Origin: Oscillospiraceae bacterium
GTDB lineage: Bacteria; Bacillota; Clostridia; Oscillospirales; Ruminococcaceae
Reading direction: 5' to 3'
DNA length: 8,311 nucleotides
Assembly (NCBI GenBank): GCA_019420135.1
Contig: JAHZHS010000091.1
Coordinates: forward strand, 1-8,311
Positions 1 to 5,397 of the stretch are shown here, piece after piece. The translations under genes were made by a program, and so were the position numbers. Position 1 is the stretch's first letter, and each line of letters opens with the position of its first letter. Under the pieces are notes generated by a model. The model did no database searches, was not told where the DNA came from, and worked only from the letters and a program-made list of their open reading frames with translations.

Positions 1-283
1 GAAGGGCGGCGACCGTCAGGAACTGCATGAGCGTCTGCGTGAGCATGCCGTGGCTGCCGCTGCGGTGGTCAAGCAGGAAGGCAAGCCCAACGATATGATC
101 GCCCGCGTGGAGGCGGACCCTGCCTTTGGTCTGACCCGTGAAGAGATCGAGGCGGAGCTGTCCCCCGAGGCGTTCACCGGCCGCGCGCCCGAGCAGGTGG
201 AAGAATACCTGCGCGACGTCATCCAGCCGCTGCTGGACGCCAACCCTGAGGATGTGGGCCTGAAGGCAGAACTGAGCGTCTGA
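1..283 (+). CDS. purB: Adenylosuccinate lyase, C-terminal part (partial)
   Basis: This is the last 93 residues of an ORF open at the left edge (reading frame begins at base 2, TGA stop at 281-283). The visible part starts with KGGDRQELHERLREH and continues with KQEGKPNDMI and a DPAFG segment. That is the typical C-terminal helical region of the clostridial type of adenylosuccinate lyase. The enzyme (fumarase/aspartase superfamily, cytosolic homotetramer) removes fumarate from SAICAR and from adenylosuccinate in purine synthesis. The signature loop and catalytic His/Ser lie upstream of the window and cannot be checked, so the call rests on the tail only. The next plus-strand gene begins 225 bp later, so cotranscription is uncertain. 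Confidence 0.88.
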   Translation, partial: KGGDRQELHERLREHAVAAAAVVKQEGKPNDMIARVEADPAFGLTREEIEAELSPEAFTGRAPEQVEEYLRDVIQPLLDANPEDVGLKAELSV

Positions 284-357
284 TCCTTTCCCTGCCTTTC
301 TGTGCGGCGTTCGCATGAATCCTTTATGTGGGCTGCACAGTATATTTCCGTAACTTC

Positions 358-434
358 AAGCGGCGCACCGCTGCGTTCGCCCTCTGGTCGGTTTTCCTGC
401 CGTCCGGGTTCGGGCACCGTGCGGTGCGCCGCTT
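358..434 (+). other. Long perfect inverted repeat; candidate structured RNA or terminator after purB
   Basis: AAGCGGCGCACCGC at 358-371 is perfectly complementary to GCGGTGCGCCGCTT at 421-434: 14 bp of mostly G-C pairs enclosing 49 nt. The loop holds further small self-complementary pieces, such as TGCC at 398-401 with GGCA at 413-416. TTTT at 433-436 closes the right arm, so it could act as a rho-independent terminator for purB. The loop is longer and the T-run shorter than in a typical terminator, so a branched leader or attenuator structure for the 509-1090 gene is the alternative. The inverted repeat is certain; its function is inference. Confidence 0.5.
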
Positions 435-461
435 TTGGATTGCCGCAGGATCTGCCGCGGC

Positions 462-485
462 GCCGGAACTTTTGCCGGAACTTTT
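462..485 (+). repeat. Tandem 12-bp direct repeat upstream of the 509-1090 gene
   Basis: GCCGGAACTTTT occurs twice back to back, at 462-473 and 474-485, directly before the Shine-Dalgarno GGAGG (495-499). It may be a slippage duplication in the leader or a protein-binding or RNA element. Nothing else in the sequence decides between these. Confidence 0.6.
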
Positions 486-508
486 GATGATACCGGAGGT
501 TTTTCCCC

Positions 509-1090
509 ATGCTGCAAAGACGTCCTTCTTCTATCGCCACCATGCTGGGCATCGTTGTGCTGGTGGCTGTGGTGCTCGTGCTGCTGATGCAGCCCGGCCG
601 CACCCCGGTCCAGCCCGCCGATTTCGCCGCCCTGTCCGCCGATGCTTCCTACACGGCCAAATCCTCCTCCACCGGGGATGGCTTTACCCTGACCGTGAAT
701 CTGGACGATCCCGATTCTGCCGCCGGGCAGACGGTCTATCAGAGCAGCTACGGCAGCATTGTGCTGGAAGCGGTGACCGATGTAAGCGAAATCGGATGCA
801 CCCTGCACTTTGCCTCCTCCGGCGGTCAGGATGCTGACGGCAAAGCCTGCCTGGTATCCGGTGCGCTGCCCGGGGAGGAGGGGCGGATGACGGCAGAGGT
901 AAGCATCTCCCCCACCGGCTGGCAGGCCGAATTCGGGACGGAAGCCGGTTTTACCAGCACCGGCAATACCTTTTCCCTCCACCTGACGGAGGAGAACTCT
1001 GCCGATGCCGCCACGCCCGAGAATGCGTCCCGTCAGGTAACGCTGACGCTGCGCAATCTGCCGCAGATCGTCTTTACGGCAAAGAAATAG
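509..1090 (+). CDS. Small membrane-anchored protein of unknown function
   Basis: This is a 193-residue protein that I do not recognise as a named family. A short basic N-terminus (MLQRRPSS) leads into one hydrophobic segment at about residues 11-28 (rich in V, L, I), consistent with a signal anchor or uncleaved signal peptide. The rest (30-193) is polar, rich in S, T, G, A and D, and shows alternating patterns that suggest beta strands, so an extracytoplasmic domain is likely. There are only two cysteines in that part and no lipobox. The start is supported by GGAGG at 495-499, 9 nt before the ATG. The gene ends 29 bp before a strong terminator at 1120-1163. A longer ORF in another frame (328-837) lacks such a ribosome site. 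That the gene is real is likely; its role is unknown. Confidence 0.75.
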   Translation: MLQRRPSSIATMLGIVVLVAVVLVLLMQPGRTPVQPADFAALSADASYTAKSSSTGDGFTLTVNLDDPDSAAGQTVYQSSYGSIVLEAVTDVSEIGCTLHFASSGGQDADGKACLVSGALPGEEGRMTAEVSISPTGWQAEFGTEAGFTSTGNTFSLHLTEENSADAATPENASRQVTLTLRNLPQIVFTAKK

Positions 1091-1119
1091 TTTTCTCTTT
1101 TCCCGTATCACACAACTGC

Positions 1120-1163
1120 AAAAACCTCCCGCCCGGGCACACTGATCCGGGCGGGAGGTTTTT
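1120..1163. terminator. Bidirectional rho-independent terminator between convergent genes
   Basis: A perfect 17-bp inverted repeat has left arm 1120-1136 (AAAAACCTCCCGCCCGG) and right arm 1147-1163, around a 10-nt loop. The G-C core is flanked by A5 on the left and T5 on the right, so the transcript ends in a U-run on either strand. It lies 29 bp after the stop of the plus-strand gene and 42 bp after the stop of the minus-strand gene ending at 1206, and so serves both. Confidence 0.93.
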
Positions 1164-1205
1164 GTGTATGATTTGAGGACAGGCATTCAAGGGAACGCCG
1201 TACTG

Positions 1206-1985
1206 TCACTGTGCGGCGGAGATGCTGTCGGCGGCCACCGTGCCGGATTCCGCCAGGCGGTCCAGGACCTCCTCATAGCGGGGGGCGGTGGCGTCGGTGA
1301 GGGTGAGGCTGTAGTAGGCAAAGTCGTAGCCTGCGCCGGTCAGCACACGCTTGAGGTCGGCCAGCACGGTATTTACATCCGCCTGAGTGGGGGTGGTGGG
1401 CCAGACGCCGGTGATACTCAGTTTGGTGGGGAACTTTTGCAGCAGGGATTTGTCAAAGGGGGCATCCAGGGGCAGAAGGTCGGCGTATTCCTGGGGCATG
1501 ACGCTGCTGTCCTCGGTATATCCCAGCTGGATATCGCAGCTGCGCTGTTCCGCGCCGTAGGTCCCTGCAAACTGGTACTGGGGCAATTCCTTTTGCAGCA
1601 CTTCCTCCACGGCGGCGGCAGCTTCCTCGCCCATGCGATACGCCGTATTCCAGCGGCGCTCCACCATCTGTTCATGGCGGGATAGGCCGTCCATTCCCCC
1701 TTCATCGCTGGTGAAAAGCCAGAATTTTGTGGTGACGTCAAAGCGGGTATCCTGGCTCTGCTCCGACTGCACCCAGGTGCCGTAGGTCCAGAAAGAACCG
1801 CTGTCCTGGCTTTCCACCGTGAAGGTCTGGCCGGGATACAGTTTCTCCGCATAGGCGACGGCACGGGCGTTGGCCCAGGCGCGGCTGACGGGGTCACCGT
1901 AGATGGCGTCGGCGGCCAGAAGCATGGCGAGAATCAGCAGCACGGCCACTACCCCGGCCGCAATGCGTTTGGCAGATGTTTTCAT
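1206..1985 (-). CDS. Membrane-anchored accessory protein of the ECF sigma operon (resembles YfjL-like proteins)
   Basis: This is a 259-residue protein starting at the ATG complementary to 1983-1985 (MKTSAKRIAAG). That ATG overlaps the TGA of the anti-sigma gene as ATGA, a sign of translational coupling. A purine-rich AAAGGGGAAG precedes it. An upstream in-frame extension to 2156 would lie wholly inside the anti-sigma gene and is rejected. Residues 8-27 form one hydrophobic helix. The remainder is predicted outside the membrane. The stretch AEKLYPGQTFTV followed by a tyrosine/tryptophan-rich segment and DTRFDVTTKFW recalls the small Firmicutes proteins called YfjL-like, a family without known function; this match is from memory and moderate. 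Its place as third gene behind sigma and anti-sigma suggests a role in sensing or output of that system, perhaps by binding the anti-sigma membrane part. It ends before the shared terminator at 1120-1163. Confidence 0.8.
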   Translation of the reverse strand: MKTSAKRIAAGVVAVLLILAMLLAADAIYGDPVSRAWANARAVAYAEKLYPGQTFTVESQDSGSFWTYGTWVQSEQSQDTRFDVTTKFWLFTSDEGGMDGLSRHEQMVERRWNTAYRMGEEAAAAVEEVLQKELPQYQFAGTYGAEQRSCDIQLGYTEDSSVMPQEYADLLPLDAPFDKSLLQKFPTKLSITGVWPTTPTQADVNTVLADLKRVLTGAGYDFAYYSLTLTDATAPRYEEVLDRLAESGTVAADSISAAQ

Positions 1986-2587
1986 TGTTTCTTCCCCTTT
2001 CCTTTTACGGCATAGCGCAGCAGTGACGCGGTCAGCGCCCCCGCCAGGCAGATGACGGCCAGCAGGGAGGCGGGCATCCAGACACCCTGAAAATAGCTGA
2101 ACAGCGCACTGGCCGGTGTGGTGTGTTCCATCATGACAAACAGGTTGGGCAGGCACTGGATGGGCACAATGGCCGCTGCCAGCACCGGCACCAGTTTCCA
2201 GATTCCGTCGTCAAACCAGCGGGCAATGCCGCAGGTCAGCGGGAAGATGACAAAAATCAGGCCGATGGCGCGCCCGCTGCCCATGATGGCCATGCCCAGC
2301 AGCAGGCCTACCACTACGACAATGAGCAGCCACAGCGAGACGCGGGCCTTGACTTTGTGCAGCACAGCGCTGTCATCCGGCTGGACCGCGGGAGTGTTGC
2401 CCTGTGTATCCAGCGTCTCCCAGAGTGCGCGGCAGTCCTCGCATTTGTCCAGATGAGCCCGGACCATGGCCTCGCTCTCGGGGCTGGCAACGCCGTCGCG
2501 CACCAGCGGCATCAGGTCCTGGACCACGCCGCAGGGCAGTGCTTGCGGGGTCTGCGATGCGGCAAATTCCATTTTATTTGGATTCAT
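1982..2587 (-). CDS. Zinc-finger (ZAS-type) anti-sigma factor, multi-pass membrane protein
   Basis: This 201-residue protein should bind and hold the ECF sigma factor encoded just upstream until a signal frees it. The N-terminal cytosolic part carries Cys19, His45, Cys49 and Cys52, with HLDKCEDC giving the HxxxCxxC core; 25 residues separate Cys19 from His45. This is the zf-HC2/ZAS zinc-binding pattern of anti-sigma factors. Four hydrophobic segments follow at about 84-102, 106-124, 131-152 and 170-190, then a basic tail (KGKGKKQ), so it is an integral membrane protein with little mass outside. The ATG at 2587-2585 is chosen because GGAGGG (2601-2596) lies 8 nt before it. It overlaps the end of the sigma gene by 14 nt, and its own TGA overlaps the next ATG. 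A second Met at residue 6 is a possible but less favoured start. The function is family knowledge; the signal is unknown. Confidence 0.88.
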   Translation of the reverse strand: MNPNKMEFAASQTPQALPCGVVQDLMPLVRDGVASPESEAMVRAHLDKCEDCRALWETLDTQGNTPAVQPDDSAVLHKVKARVSLWLLIVVVVGLLLGMAIMGSGRAIGLIFVIFPLTCGIARWFDDGIWKLVPVLAAAIVPIQCLPNLFVMMEHTTPASALFSYFQGVWMPASLLAVICLAGALTASLLRYAVKGKGKKQ

Positions 2588-3080
2588 CCCAATATCCCTC
2601 CTTTTGCAACGTGGCTTTGAGCCAGGTTCGGGTTCGGTGTTCGATGACGCGGGCACTGTTCTCACTGATGCCCAGCCGGGCGGCGATCTCAGCGTAGGTG
2701 TAGCCCTCCGCCCGCATGTACAGCACCCGGCTGCTGCGCTCATCCTTTTGGGTCAGCAGATCACGCACCCGGCGCAGCGTCTCTCTGGCATCGCTGTCGG
2801 TGGCAAAGCGGTCTTCCAGATACCAGTCGAGAAGATCATCCAGGTCCAGCGCAGGGCGGCGCTTGCGCAGGCTCTCCAACCAGACATTGCGGGCAATGCC
2901 GAACAGCCAGGTCCTGGCCGCGCAGTCGCCCCGGAAGAATGGCAGCCGCTTGAGCGCCCGCAGAAAGGTCTCGCTCAAAAGGTCTTCCGCCTCCGCAGTG
3001 TTGTGCGTCAGAGAGCACAGATACCGGTAGACGTCCTGCTTGTAGGCCAGGTAGAGCTGTTCGATGCTGGATTGTGCCAT
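2574..3080 (-). CDS. ECF-family RNA polymerase sigma factor
   Basis: This 168-residue protein is of the normal size for a group 4 (ECF) sigma factor, which directs RNA polymerase to a small regulon, usually including its own operon. Region 2 spans about residues 9-75 and includes AEDLLSETFLRALK and the -10-recognition helix with TWLFGIARN. After an acidic linker (about 76-100), region 4 spans 105-157, with helix-turn-helix GYTYAEIAARLGISENSARV at 126-145. The region 1.1 and region 3 of housekeeping sigma factors are absent. The ATG at 3080-3078 is chosen because AGGGGG (3092-3087) lies 6 nt before it and the conserved sigma fold starts at once; an in-frame extension to 3311 runs through the GC-rich leader and has no sigma homology. 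The stop TAA at 2576-2574 lies inside the anti-sigma gene, which probably keeps the two proteins in fixed ratio. Target promoters cannot be read from this window. Confidence 0.95.
   Translation of the reverse strand: MAQSSIEQLYLAYKQDVYRYLCSLTHNTAEAEDLLSETFLRALKRLPFFRGDCAARTWLFGIARNVWLESLRKRRPALDLDDLLDWYLEDRFATDSDARETLRRVRDLLTQKDERSSRVLYMRAEGYTYAEIAARLGISENSARVIEHRTRTWLKATLQKEGYWDESK
2596..2601 (-). promoter_or_regulatory. Shine-Dalgarno that fixes the anti-sigma start
   Basis: GGAGGG on the minus strand, 8 nt before the ATG at 2587-2585, lies inside the 3' end of the sigma gene. It supports the 14-nt gene overlap and argues against starts further upstream. Confidence 0.8.
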
Positions 3081-3223
3081 GCGTTTCCCCCTTTCTGCGC
3101 CCTGCCCTGCGGCGGGCAAAGTGCCGGATTTTCCCTGCGTCCCCTGCGGCAGATCCCGGTGCGGCCGCGGTCCGGAACTTCGCTGCGGAGGACGTTCACC
3201 CATATGTGCGGACTGCGATGCAA

Positions 3224-3253
3224 ATATTACAGGTCCGGGAAAAAGTTTGTCGG
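3224..3253 (-). promoter_or_regulatory. Candidate promoter of the ECF sigma operon
   Basis: On the minus strand TAATAT (3229-3224) could be a -10, with CCGACA (3253-3248) as a weak -35 at 18-nt spacing. The predicted transcript would have a GC-rich leader of roughly 135 nt before the sigma ATG. I saw no convincing GAAC/CGTC-type ECF promoter in the same stretch. The -10 lies in the least GC-rich part of the gap, which is the main support. Confidence 0.35.
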
Positions 3254-3293
3254 ATTCATTGGGAAAAAGACTTCCCGGCCGGTGAGGCACAGA

Positions 3294-3327
3294 AAGAGGG
3301 CGGAGAGCCAATGCTCTCCGCCCTCTT
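3294..3327 (-). terminator. Terminator of the pgi / P-loop protein unit
   Basis: A perfect 15-bp inverted repeat (AAGAGGGCGGAGAGC at 3294-3308, complement at 3313-3327) has a 4-nt loop. It lies 55 bp beyond the stop of the minus-strand P-loop gene at 3383. On the minus strand the stem is followed by only a short T-run (TTTCTG), so termination may be leaky, allowing some read-through into the sigma operon. It also marks the boundary between the two minus-strand units. Confidence 0.8.
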
Positions 3328-3382
3328 GTGCGTTATTGGGATTTTCCTGCCTGTGCGGCGGTATCACGACCGGAGAACCGGC

Positions 3383-3787
3383 TTACAGATACTTCTTGAT
3401 GCCCTCGGGCAGAGCTTCCTCGGTGGAGGAAACAGTGATGACGACCTCGACAGAGTCGTGGGTGATGGCGTCGATCTTATCCAGAACGGCGGTGGCGACG
3501 TCCATGTCGTGGTCGACGATGCGCAGGATACCGTCAATGAACAGCTCAGTGATATCGTAGTTGCCTGCCAGCACGCCTGCAACAAAACCATACAGCATAT
3601 TGCCGCCCTCAACGTGGTACTCATCCACATCCAGCAGGCGAGCCTTGTGGTTGATGCTCGTGGTCAGCTTCATCGACTTTTCAATCACGACGATGTTGCC
3701 GGAAGTGGTCTGGGTAGCGTCATTGATCATATCGATCATGGTTTTGGTCTTGCCGGCGCCCTTGGGGCCAACGATCAGCTTAATCAT
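3383..3787 (-). CDS. Conserved small P-loop NTPase ('PilT-like' in clostridial annotations), function unknown
   Basis: This 134-residue protein opens with MIKLIVGPKGAGKTKTM, a Walker A motif (GPKGAGKT, residues 7-14). A Walker B-like ELFID lies at 81-85, in the segment DITELFIDGI. The whole is a compact single nucleotide-binding domain ending in EGIKKYL. Short proteins of this pattern are common in Clostridia and are often labelled twitching motility protein PilT, but this one lacks the PAS-like N-domain, the Asp and His boxes and the length of a true PilT motor (about 350 residues), so the label should not be read as motility. The ATG at 3787-3785 is chosen because AAGGAGG lies 8 nt before it; the Met seven codons upstream overlaps that site. 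It follows pgi by 54 bp with no terminator seen between, so it is probably cotranscribed. Its substrate or partner is unknown. Confidence 0.9.
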   Translation of the reverse strand: MIKLIVGPKGAGKTKTMIDMINDATQTTSGNIVVIEKSMKLTTSINHKARLLDVDEYHVEGGNMLYGFVAGVLAGNYDITELFIDGILRIVDHDMDVATAVLDKIDAITHDSVEVVITVSSTEEALPEGIKKYL

Positions 3788-3795
3788 AGGGGGTA

Positions 3796-3802
3796 CCTCC
3801 TT
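3796..3802 (-). promoter_or_regulatory. Shine-Dalgarno that fixes the P-loop protein start
   Basis: AAGGAGG on the minus strand lies 8 nt before the ATG at 3787-3785. The alternative start seven codons upstream (MKEVPP) would place this ribosome site inside the coding region, so the shorter protein is preferred. Confidence 0.85.
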
Positions 3803-3841
3803 CAAATTTACAGAGCCCGCCCGTACGCGGCGGACATGGAC

Positions 3842-5176
3842 TTATCCGTTCAGCTTGGCTTCGAGCTCGGCCTTGCGGTCCTCGTAGCCGGGTTTGCCCA
3901 GCAGGGCGAACATATTCTTCTTGTAGCTCTCAACGCCGGGCTGATCAAACGGGTTGACCGACAGCAGATACCCGGACACTGCACAGGCCTTCCAGAAGAA
4001 GTAGATCAGGTAACCGACATCGTAGGCGCTCAGGCTGTCGACCTCAATGACACCGATGGGCACACCGCCATCGGTGTGGGCGAGAATGGTGCCCTCCATG
4101 GCCTTGCGGTTGACAACGCTCATGTTCTGGTTGGCCAGGAAGTTCAGGCCGTCAAAGTTACCCTCCAGCTCCTCAATATAGAAGTCCTGACGGGTGTTCT
4201 TGATGTCGACGTAAGTCTCGAACATGGTGCGGCTGCCGTCCTGCAGGAACTGACCCATGGAGTGCAGATCGGTGGAGAAAATGCAGGACGTGGGCATCAG
4301 GCCCTTCTGGTCCTTGCCCTCGCTCTCGCCGAACAGCTGCTTATACCACTCGTTCATCATGGCGAAGTCGGGCTCAAAGCAGGCCAGCGTCTCCACCTTC
4401 TTGCCCTTGCGGTACAGGATGTTGCGGGTCATGGCGTAACGGTAGGCATCGTTGTCGGGGCTGCAGACACCGTAGGCGTCGCAGGCGTCGGCAGCGCCCT
4501 GCATCAGGGCGTCAATGTCGATGCCCGCGCAGGCGATGGGCAGCAGGCCCACAGCGGTCAGCACCGAGTAACGGCCGCCGACATCATCGGGTACGACGAA
4601 AGTCGGCCAGCCCTGGGCATCGGCCAGCTGCTTGAGGGTGCCTTTGCTGCGGTCGGTGGTGGCGTAGATACGCTTGTTGGCCTCTTCGGGACCGACGGAA
4701 TCCTCCAGCAGCTTGCGCAGCACACGGAACGCCAGTGCGGTCTCGGTGGTAGTGCCGGACTTGGAGATGACGTTGATGGAGAAGCGCTTGCCCTTGGTGA
4801 TGCGGATGATGTCGTTGAGGTAGGTCGGCGAGATGGTATTTCCGCAGAAATAAATCTTGACGCCGTCCTCGATATCGTTATGATATACGCCCTTGCAGGC
4901 CTCAACCACAGCGCGCGCACCCAGATAGGAACCACCAATGCCGGCAACCAGCAGCACGTCGGAGTCGGAACGGATCTTCTCCGCCGCCTGCTTGATGCGG
5001 GCGAACTCCTCCTTGTCGTAGGTGTGGGGCAGATCCATCCAGCCCAGGAAATCATTGCCGGGGCCGCTGTGATCGTTGAGCTGACGGTGGGCCAGCTCTA
5101 CCTGAGGATAGATTGCGTCGTATTCTTCAGGACGGATAAATTTTGCCAGATGTTTGCCATTGAATTTGACACTCAC
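3842..5176 (-). CDS. pgi: Glucose-6-phosphate isomerase
   Basis: This cytosolic enzyme interconverts glucose 6-phosphate and fructose 6-phosphate at the head of glycolysis and in gluconeogenesis. With the GTG start at 5176-5174 the protein has 444 residues, the usual length of the short Gram-positive form. Visible features: phosphate-binding SKSGTTTET (138-146), family signature 1 DDVGGRYSVLTAVG (197-210), presumed catalytic base Glu284 in GESEGK, His305 in TDLHSMGQ, and signature 2 ending in FDQPGVESYK (410-419) with Lys419. GTG is chosen over an in-frame ATG at 5209 for two reasons: AAAGGAGG (5192-5185) lies 8 nt before it, and the upstream ATG falls within the -10 box of the promoter, ahead of the predicted transcript start. 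The gene leads a unit with the P-loop gene 54 bp downstream. Confidence 0.98.
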   Translation of the reverse strand: MSVKFNGKHLAKFIRPEEYDAIYPQVELAHRQLNDHSGPGNDFLGWMDLPHTYDKEEFARIKQAAEKIRSDSDVLLVAGIGGSYLGARAVVEACKGVYHNDIEDGVKIYFCGNTISPTYLNDIIRITKGKRFSINVISKSGTTTETALAFRVLRKLLEDSVGPEEANKRIYATTDRSKGTLKQLADAQGWPTFVVPDDVGGRYSVLTAVGLLPIACAGIDIDALMQGAADACDAYGVCSPDNDAYRYAMTRNILYRKGKKVETLACFEPDFAMMNEWYKQLFGESEGKDQKGLMPTSCIFSTDLHSMGQFLQDGSRTMFETYVDIKNTRQDFYIEELEGNFDGLNFLANQNMSVVNRKAMEGTILAHTDGGVPIGVIEVDSLSAYDVGYLIYFFWKACAVSGYLLSVNPFDQPGVESYKKNMFALLGKPGYEDRKAELEAKLNG

Positions 5177-5184
5177 TGTACAAT

Positions 5185-5192
5185 CCTCCTTT
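5185..5192 (-). promoter_or_regulatory. pgi: Shine-Dalgarno that selects the pgi GTG start
   Basis: AAAGGAGG on the minus strand lies 8 nt before GTG at 5176-5174. Near-perfect match and spacing decide the start in favour of a GTG codon. Confidence 0.88.
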
Positions 5193-5208
5193 ATCTTTTG
5201 TAACTTCA

Positions 5209-5237
5209 ATGATACCGTTTCGACACTTCATTGTCAA
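5209..5237 (-). promoter_or_regulatory. Sigma-A-type promoter of pgi
   Basis: On the minus strand TTGACA (5237-5232) is followed after exactly 17 nt by TATCAT (5214-5209): a perfect -35 and a 5-of-6 -10. The predicted start near 5202 gives a short leader of about 26 nt containing the ribosome site, consistent with constitutive expression. I saw no operator-like repeat around it. Confidence 0.88.
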
Positions 5238-5270
5238 GCCAAACCAGGCCGCTTTTCAACCGTTTTGCAC

Positions 5271-5302
5271 AAAAAAATCACCGTCGTCCCGGCACATGTG
5301 AT
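5271..5302 (-). terminator. Candidate terminator after the carboxypeptidase gene
   Basis: On the minus strand ATCAC (5302-5298) and GTGAT (5281-5277) can pair around 16 nt that include a possible CCG/CGG inner pairing, followed by seven T (5277-5271). The stem is short and imperfect, but the T-run is good and the position, about 95 bp after the dacF-like stop and before the pgi promoter, is right. No better hairpin was seen in 5238-5397. Confidence 0.35.
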
Positions 5303-5397
5303 ATAAAAAAGCAAGTTTTTCCAGGGATGTGCGCAGCATCGCAAAATCGACTGTTCTTCCCCATTTTCCCCGCGGGCGGTATCGCTCCGGCAAAAGC

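Noticed and set aside
341..346. TATATT as a possible -10 box for the 509-1090 gene
   Set aside because: No acceptable -35 box lies at 16-19 nt spacing and there is no extended -10 TG. It may be chance in the gap.
328..837. 169-codon plus-strand frame overlapping the purB gap and the 509-1090 gene
   Set aside because: It has no ribosome site before its ATG, its sequence is Arg/Cys/His-rich and unlike a real protein, and it crosses the inverted repeat. The 509 frame has a good Shine-Dalgarno and a sensible membrane segment.
356..1186. 276-codon minus-strand frame opposite the unknown membrane protein
   Set aside because: It runs straight through the bidirectional terminator at 1120-1163 and the inverted repeat at 358-434. 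Its Gly/Arg/His-rich composition is typical of an antisense shadow.
3081..3311. Longer sigma-factor start at 3311 (77 extra residues)
   Set aside because: The extension covers the GC-rich leader and the loop of the terminator hairpin and has no sigma homology. AGGGGG 6 nt before the ATG at 3080 fits the normal start.
2466..3560. 364-codon plus-strand frame across the sigma operon and its leader
   Set aside because: It is antisense to the sigma and anti-sigma genes and runs through the terminator hairpin at 3294-3327. No domain is recognisable.
3074..5203. 709-codon open frame on the plus strand opposite pgi and the P-loop gene
   Set aside because: It lies antisense to two genes with intact family motifs. 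It has low-complexity composition rich in V, G, H and L from complementary codon bias, and has no ribosome site.
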